A DNA stretch of 64,000 nt from Paenibacillus sp. SY21-1 (GTDB taxonomy: Bacteria > Bacillota > Bacilli > Paenibacillales > Paenibacillaceae). The notes below the pieces were generated by a model. The model saw only the letters and a list, made by a program, of their open reading frames with translations. It had not been told where the DNA came from and searched no databases. Of the stretch, positions 59,960-64,000 are shown one piece after another. Positions within the stretch are counted from its first letter, which is position 1. Every line of letters begins with the position of its first letter. The DNA lies in NCBI RefSeq assembly GCF_005222705.1, contig NZ_STGF01000002.1:124001-188000 (forward strand). The letters run 5' to 3'. The position numbers were made by a program, and so were the translations under genes.

Positions 59960-60966
59960 GACGAGCTCTCCTTTCTTTGAGCCAAATAAATCAGCAGCGG
60001 AGCGCCCAAAAAGGCGGTGACGACGCCAACCGGTATTTCCTGTCCGGGCAAAACGAAACGCGCTCCGATATCTGCCGCCAAAAGCAGCAATCCCCCCAGC
60101 ACGGCAGCATACGGAACAACCCAGCGATAGTCGCTGCCGGCAAGCAGCCGCGCTATATGAGGAACGGCCAATCCGACAAAGCCGATGGGGCCTGCCAAAG
60201 CGACTGCGCCTCCGACGAGCAGAACAACCGCTAGGATACAGGCCGTTCGGATCGCCTTCATGCGTTGCCCAAGACTTCGCGCGACCTGATCGCCCAGCCC
60301 AAAAACATTCAATTGTCCGCTTAACGCCAACGCGCCGGCCAGCCCGGCAAGCAAATACGGCATAACCAGCCCAAACAGCTCCATATCCCTGCCTGTCAGC
60401 GATCCGGCCAGCCAGTAGCGCATCGTATCGAGCGACTGTTCATTCAGAATCAGAATCCCCTGCGTCAGCGAGGCAAATAGCAGATTGAGCGTAGCCCCTG
60501 CGACCACGAGCCGGATGAGCGACAAGGAACGTCCGCGCGGCGAGCTGAGCAAAAATACCGCAATGCCTGCGACGGCCGCGCCAATCAAGGCGGACCAGGC
60601 CAATACATGAAGCGAAGCGCTGCCAAGCCAGAAAGAAGCCATGACTGCGGCCAAGGCCGCGCCATTGCTAATGCCGAACAGCTCCGGTCCCGCCAATGCG
60701 TTGCGGCTGACCGCCTGCATGAGACATCCGGCAACGGCAAGCGCTCCTCCGATCATAACGGCCATCATGGCCCGCGGCAGCCTCACCGTTCGTACGATCA
60801 GATGCTCGCGCGAGCCGTCATTCGCCAAAAAAGCGTCCATAACGTCTCGCAGCGGAATGTGCACGATGCCGAGCGCAATACTGCCTGCAAACGCCAATAA
60901 CGCCAGCAGCGCAAGTCCTGCCAGCCCTATTCCTTTTTTAAAATTGTTCAGATTGATTGAATTCAT
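59956..60966 (-). CDS. FecCD-family siderophore ABC permease, first subunit
   Basis: This 336-residue permease has the same marks: VRLPRAMMAVMIGGALAVAG, NALAGPELFGISNGAALAAV, IGFVGLAVPHIARLLAGSDY. The ATG at 60966 with GGAGG upstream is preferred over the open frame to 61032. It follows the binding lipoprotein by 121 bp and overlaps the second permease. Confidence 0.93.
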   Translation of the reverse strand: MNSINLNNFKKGIGLAGLALLALLAFAGSIALGIVHIPLRDVMDAFLANDGSREHLIVRTVRLPRAMMAVMIGGALAVAGCLMQAVSRNALAGPELFGISNGAALAAVMASFWLGSASLHVLAWSALIGAAVAGIAVFLLSSPRGRSLSLIRLVVAGATLNLLFASLTQGILILNEQSLDTMRYWLAGSLTGRDMELFGLVMPYLLAGLAGALALSGQLNVFGLGDQVARSLGQRMKAIRTACILAVVLLVGGAVALAGPIGFVGLAVPHIARLLAGSDYRWVVPYAAVLGGLLLLAADIGARFVLPGQEIPVGVVTAFLGAPLLIYLAQRKESSS

Positions 60967-61087
60967 ATGGCTTGCCTCCGCCTTGCCGCTTCCGTATGCA
61001 GAAAAATTGGATCGCCGCAAAAGACGATCCAACTTATACGGTTGCGTTATCTAAGCCTTACTTGTTTTTCATGCGCCGCGCTGCGGA

Positions 61088-62104
61088 CTAGTTTCCGTTG
61101 ACGACAAACGTGTTCAGATCGTCGACTACCTTGTTAACCGCTTGGATGCCCAGCCCGCTGAGCCAGTATTCCCAATCAACCGGATGCACCGCACCGTTCT
61201 GAACGCCCTTCAGTGTAGCCCATAACGCGCTTTGCTCCAGCTTGGCGAATGCGTCGGGCTCGCGATTGAACCATAATATAACATCGCCTTCCAAGTCCGC
61301 AATTTGCTCCTCGGTCACATCCTTCGAGAACCCTGCATCCTGCTGGGCGGCCGGACGAGCGACGCCTGCATCTTCCATAATCGTACCGGCAAAGGTTTCC
61401 TTCAGGTAAACTTGAATTTTATCCGCTCTTGGCCGGAACAAGGATACTTCCTTGCCGTCCTTGCCTGTCAGCGCCGTTCGAACGCTCTCTACCCGCTGCT
61501 GATATGCATCAAGCAGCTTTTGCCCTTCCTCCTGCTTGTTGACGGCTTCGGCATGCAGCAGCAAGTTCTTCTTCCAGGTGACGCCAAGCGTTTCGACAAA
61601 CACCGTTGGAGCGATTTGCGTCAATTGGCCATGAATCGCATCATGCGTGTCCTTGTTGCCAATGATCAAATCCGGCTTCAGCGCATCGATCGCTTCCAAG
61701 TTCGGCTCGTTGACCGAACCGATATTCTCGATGCCGTCCGTCCCGTTCAAGTAAGCGGGATACGGGTCTCCGGCAGCGAGAATCGATGGCGCGCCGATCG
61801 GCTTGATGCCAAGCTCCAGCACATTATCCAGCGCGCCGATGTCCAGCACCACTACCTTTTGCGGATTCGCAGGAACCTGCACCTCTCCATATGTATCCTT
61901 AATTGTACGTGTATCGCCCGCTCCGTCTGACGTTACCTCCTGCTTGGATTCCGGCGCCTCGGTTGCCGCAGCCGGCGACTCAGTTGCAGCGCCGCCATTG
62001 CTTGTTCCCGCATTGCCGCAAGCCGCCAGCACCAGCATCCATACAGCCAGCATCAACACTACAAACATTTTGTTCCTTGTCCAACCCTGCTTCTGCCCTT
62101 GCAT
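61088..62104 (-). CDS. Siderophore ABC transporter binding lipoprotein
   Basis: This 338-residue lipoprotein has the lipobox LAAC at about Cys29 (VLMLAVWMLVLAACGNAG), a Gly/Ala/Glu linker and a type III binding fold (NPQKVVVLDIGALDNVLELG; KPDLIIGNKDTHDAIHGQLT; LEGDVILWFNREPDAFAKLE). It is of the FhuD/YfiY-like group that binds ferric siderophores. GGGAG lies ten bases before the ATG and a near-perfect Fur-like box some 30 bases further up. Confidence 0.92.
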   Translation of the reverse strand: MQGQKQGWTRNKMFVVLMLAVWMLVLAACGNAGTSNGGAATESPAAATEAPESKQEVTSDGAGDTRTIKDTYGEVQVPANPQKVVVLDIGALDNVLELGIKPIGAPSILAAGDPYPAYLNGTDGIENIGSVNEPNLEAIDALKPDLIIGNKDTHDAIHGQLTQIAPTVFVETLGVTWKKNLLLHAEAVNKQEEGQKLLDAYQQRVESVRTALTGKDGKEVSLFRPRADKIQVYLKETFAGTIMEDAGVARPAAQQDAGFSKDVTEEQIADLEGDVILWFNREPDAFAKLEQSALWATLKGVQNGAVHPVDWEYWLSGLGIQAVNKVVDDLNTFVVNGN

Positions 62105-62134
62105 TTTGCTTCATCTCCCACTGTCATTCAATAA

Positions 62135-62149
62135 TGATAATCATTATTA
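62135..62149. promoter_or_regulatory. Fur-like box of iron locus 2
   Basis: TGATAAT-C-ATTATTA differs from the 7-1-7 consensus at one position. It lies 31 bases before the lipoprotein start and should repress the operon when iron is plentiful. Confidence 0.78.
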
Positions 62150-62261
62150 ATGATAGTCGCAGCGTTTGCTTCTGTCCATGCAGTATCCTTTGTATCTCAT
62201 ACACTATTTTTATGAAGACGGCTAAATCTATCAAATTTATCCATCTATACATATACTACGG

Positions 62262-62294
62262 AAAACAAATCGGCCCCCGGATCATCCGGAGGCC
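62262..62294 (-). terminator. Terminator of the DapA-family gene
   Basis: GGCC-CCGGAT-C-ATCCGG-GGCC (62272-62294) is followed on the minus strand by GATTTGTTTT, a moderate T run. Confidence 0.62.
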
Positions 62295-62316
62295 GGAGCT
62301 GAACGCGAACATCGTA

Positions 62317-63207
62317 TCATTTCAATTGCAGCTGCTCCAGGAATGCACCAAGCTGTATGCGTTCCGGGCCGGTTAGCGATTGCAGAGGAAGCGGCAAACA
62401 GGGGCTAGTTACCGCTCCCTGAAGCTCGGCCGCCGCCGCAATGACGCGAAGGCTTCCGTGCTGGCGGAAAAGTGCCCATATAGGCTCTGCCAGCTCTGAC
62501 TGCCGTGCGGCATAATCGGCATTGCCTGCCAGGGCAGCGCGGGTCAGATTTAGGCAGAATTCTGGAAATAAACCGCCCAATACCGAATACCATGCCTCGC
62601 AGCCCGCATTCAGGCCAATCGCCGCAAAAGGATCTCCGCTGATTCCGATAGTAACATCTGAAGGGATTCGGACGCGAAGACGCTCTATTCTTGCTTTGGC
62701 TTCGGCAAGTCCCGTTGGAACCCCTGGAATTTTGATGGATCGGACCTGTGGCAGCTGAGCAATCCGTCCGTGCAGCTCATCGCTAAACACAAAATTGGTC
62801 GTTATCGGGTTATCGTACACGCATAACGGGATAGACAAGGTCGAAGATACTGCCTCGTAATGAGCGTATACCTCCGATTCCGTAAGGCGCTGGTAAGAAA
62901 CAGGAGCCAACAGCACTCCGCTTGCTCCCGCTTGCTCTGCATCTTCTGCCAGCAGAAGCGCATCCCGCGTACGCAAAGCGCTGATGCTAACCATAACCGG
63001 TATACCCTCTGCATGCTGGACAGCAAGCCGGGTAATGCGCGTTCTCTCCTCTCTCGTCAGATAGGCATAGCTCCCAGTGGAACCAAGAGCGCCAATCGAG
63101 TCCACTCCTGCGGCAGCCAGACGTTGAATTAGACGCACAAATGCCTCCTCGTCAATGCCACTCTCGTTCATCGGCGTGAGCGGGAAGGCGGATAAGCCGT
63201 TAAACAT
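62317..63207 (-). CDS. Dihydrodipicolinate synthase/N-acetylneuraminate lyase family aldolase
   Basis: This 296-residue class I aldolase has the family layout: LSAFPLTPMNESGIDEEAF, ALGSTGSYAYLTREER (in place of the usual GTTGE), Tyr131 in VYDNP and Schiff-base Lys159 in SIKIPG. GSTGS instead of GTTGE argues against a housekeeping lysine-pathway DapA; relatives act on sugar acids. GGAG precedes the ATG. The neighbour upstream is a GH43 enzyme, fitting a role in sugar breakdown. Confidence 0.88.
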   Translation of the reverse strand: MFNGLSAFPLTPMNESGIDEEAFVRLIQRLAAAGVDSIGALGSTGSYAYLTREERTRITRLAVQHAEGIPVMVSISALRTRDALLLAEDAEQAGASGVLLAPVSYQRLTESEVYAHYEAVSSTLSIPLCVYDNPITTNFVFSDELHGRIAQLPQVRSIKIPGVPTGLAEAKARIERLRVRIPSDVTIGISGDPFAAIGLNAGCEAWYSVLGGLFPEFCLNLTRAALAGNADYAARQSELAEPIWALFRQHGSLRVIAAAAELQGAVTSPCLPLPLQSLTGPERIQLGAFLEQLQLK

Positions 63208-63365
63208 GATGATCGCTCCTTCATTTGCAAAATATCAGAATAGCTTGATTCGTTTCTCTAACCAATGCGCACTATCCTTTTATAGCATATAACCGGCCAA
63301 GCCTACCAGCCGACTTGCGGCAAGACGTTACTTGGTCAAGCGCGCTTCGTTACACCGGACAAAGC

Positions 63366-63403
63366 AGAAGACTCCCTGCCCCCTGCGGGGAAGAGAGTCT
63401 TCT
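63366..63403 (-). terminator. Likely terminator of the GH43 gene
   Basis: AGAAGACTC / GAGTCTTCT (63366-63403) with an inner GCCCC/GGGG stem lies 40 bases after the stop. The T run is poor, so it may act only partly. Confidence 0.5.
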
Positions 63404-63442
63404 ATTGGCGGAGCCTTATGTTTAACTGCCCAAAGCCCGGCT

Positions 63443-64000
63443 TTAAAGCTCGCTGTACACAATCGTCTGAATTGTGCCGTCTTCGTTGTAGCTCAGCTCT
63501 GTAAATTTGACGCTTCGTTTATGATTGACCCCTTCGGACATCGAGCAGTCATGGTAGAACAGATACCACTTCTCCTGAAACTGTACGATAGAGTGATGGG
63601 TTGTCCAGCCAATAACAGGCGTCAGTATCGTGCCCTTAAATGTATATGGACCTAGCGGGTCTCGGCTAACCGCATAGACCAGCTTATGGGTCGTACCTGT
63701 CGAATAGGACAAATAGTACCAGCCGTTATATTTATGAACCCATGGTCCTTCAAAATATCGGCGATCCTCATCGCCGGCCGTAATCGGAGCGCCGTTTTCG
63801 TCAACAATCTTGATTTCCTTTGGAGCGCTGCGCAATGAGAGCATATCGTCGTTAAGTATCGCGACCTGCGGACCGAGCGCCGGCTCTTCTCCCTGCGGGC
63901 CCGCTGCATCCGGCTCAAAACTGCCTGTCTGCCACTTCTCCAGCTGTCCTCCCCAGAGACCGCCAAAATACAGGTAAGCTTGCTCGTCCTCATCAACAAA
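63443..64000 (-). CDS. Glycoside hydrolase family 43 protein, C-terminal part
   Basis: The frame is open from the window edge to a stop at 63443, giving the last 185 residues; the start lies outside. Visible family marks are DEQAYLYFGG, RRYFEGPWVHKYNGWYYLSY with the conserved Glu in FEGPW (probable acid residue), and GWTTHHSIVQFQEKWYLFYH. GH43 enzymes act on arabinose and xylose side chains of plant polymers. No SLH or other C-terminal module follows the five-blade propeller. Confidence 0.85.
   Translation of the reverse strand, partial: FVDEDEQAYLYFGGLWGGQLEKWQTGSFEPDAAGPQGEEPALGPQVAILNDDMLSLRSAPKEIKIVDENGAPITAGDEDRRYFEGPWVHKYNGWYYLSYSTGTTHKLVYAVSRDPLGPYTFKGTILTPVIGWTTHHSIVQFQEKWYLFYHDCSMSEGVNHKRSVKFTELSYNEDGTIQTIVYSEL

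Overview
The window looks like a chromosomal segment of an endospore-forming Bacillota of the Paenibacillus/Cohnella type. The support is a spore-germinant receptor operon, two YesM/YesN-type two-component systems each divergent from a sugar ABC importer, a very large S-layer-anchored glycoside hydrolase, an SR1P-like peptide gene, cre-like and Fur-like sites, strong GGAGG ribosome binding sites and many TTG/GTG starts. No rRNA, tRNA, CRISPR array, prophage or transposase was seen. The assignment rests on gene content only.

Layout. 1-2024 (minus): two adjacent carbon-nitrogen hydrolases, one cut by the window edge and one fused to a GNAT acetyltransferase (YhcX type) that has lost its catalytic cysteine. 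2107-5564: LtrA-like membrane protein with a short leader ORF, a VOC protein, a stand-alone ClpP paralogue and an ECF sigma factor without an anti-sigma gene. 5623-15713: sugar island 1, with a dehydrogenase, a TIM-barrel glycosidase-like protein, a frameshifted small gene, an ABC importer (two permeases and a lipoprotein) and a divergent kinase/AraC-regulator pair. 15781-19950: iron locus 1, with a lipoprotein divergent from permease, ATPase and alpha/beta hydrolase, all around two Fur-like boxes. 20074-25874: SR1P-like locus, divergent MFS/LysR pair, a phosphate-binding-protein remnant, a GDSL hydrolase, a YfbM-like protein and a discoidin-like protein. 26105-29879: germinant receptor operon in A-B-C order. 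30069-36176: mixed genes including a second Fur-linked alpha/beta hydrolase, two GyrI-like proteins, a CBM9-like protein and a DUF3817-MFS fusion. 36318-37418: a small zone of gene remains plus two small membrane proteins. 37561-51056: sugar island 2, with a 2138-residue GH59-like SLH protein, an ABC importer and a divergent kinase/regulator pair with a cre site. 51083-55151: decayed mntH, a DUF2264 protein and a DUF4395 protein. 55294-56994: a chemoreceptor. 57289-62149: iron locus 2, with a Btr-like AraC regulator, two permeases and a lipoprotein behind a Fur-like box but no ATPase. 62262-64000: a DapA-family aldolase and the C-terminal part of a GH43 enzyme.

How it fits together. The two sugar islands share one logic: a membrane kinase and AraC-type regulator control a divergent oligosaccharide importer, and enzymes lie downstream of, or next to, the importer. 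Island 2 displays its enzyme on the cell surface through SLH domains, so cutting outside and import through the neighbouring permease is the natural reading. The two iron loci would take up ferric siderophores under Fur control; the second would need an ATPase from elsewhere. Several genes are in decay (frameshifted 8667-8928, phosphate-binding fragment, serine hydrolase, XRE regulator, mntH).
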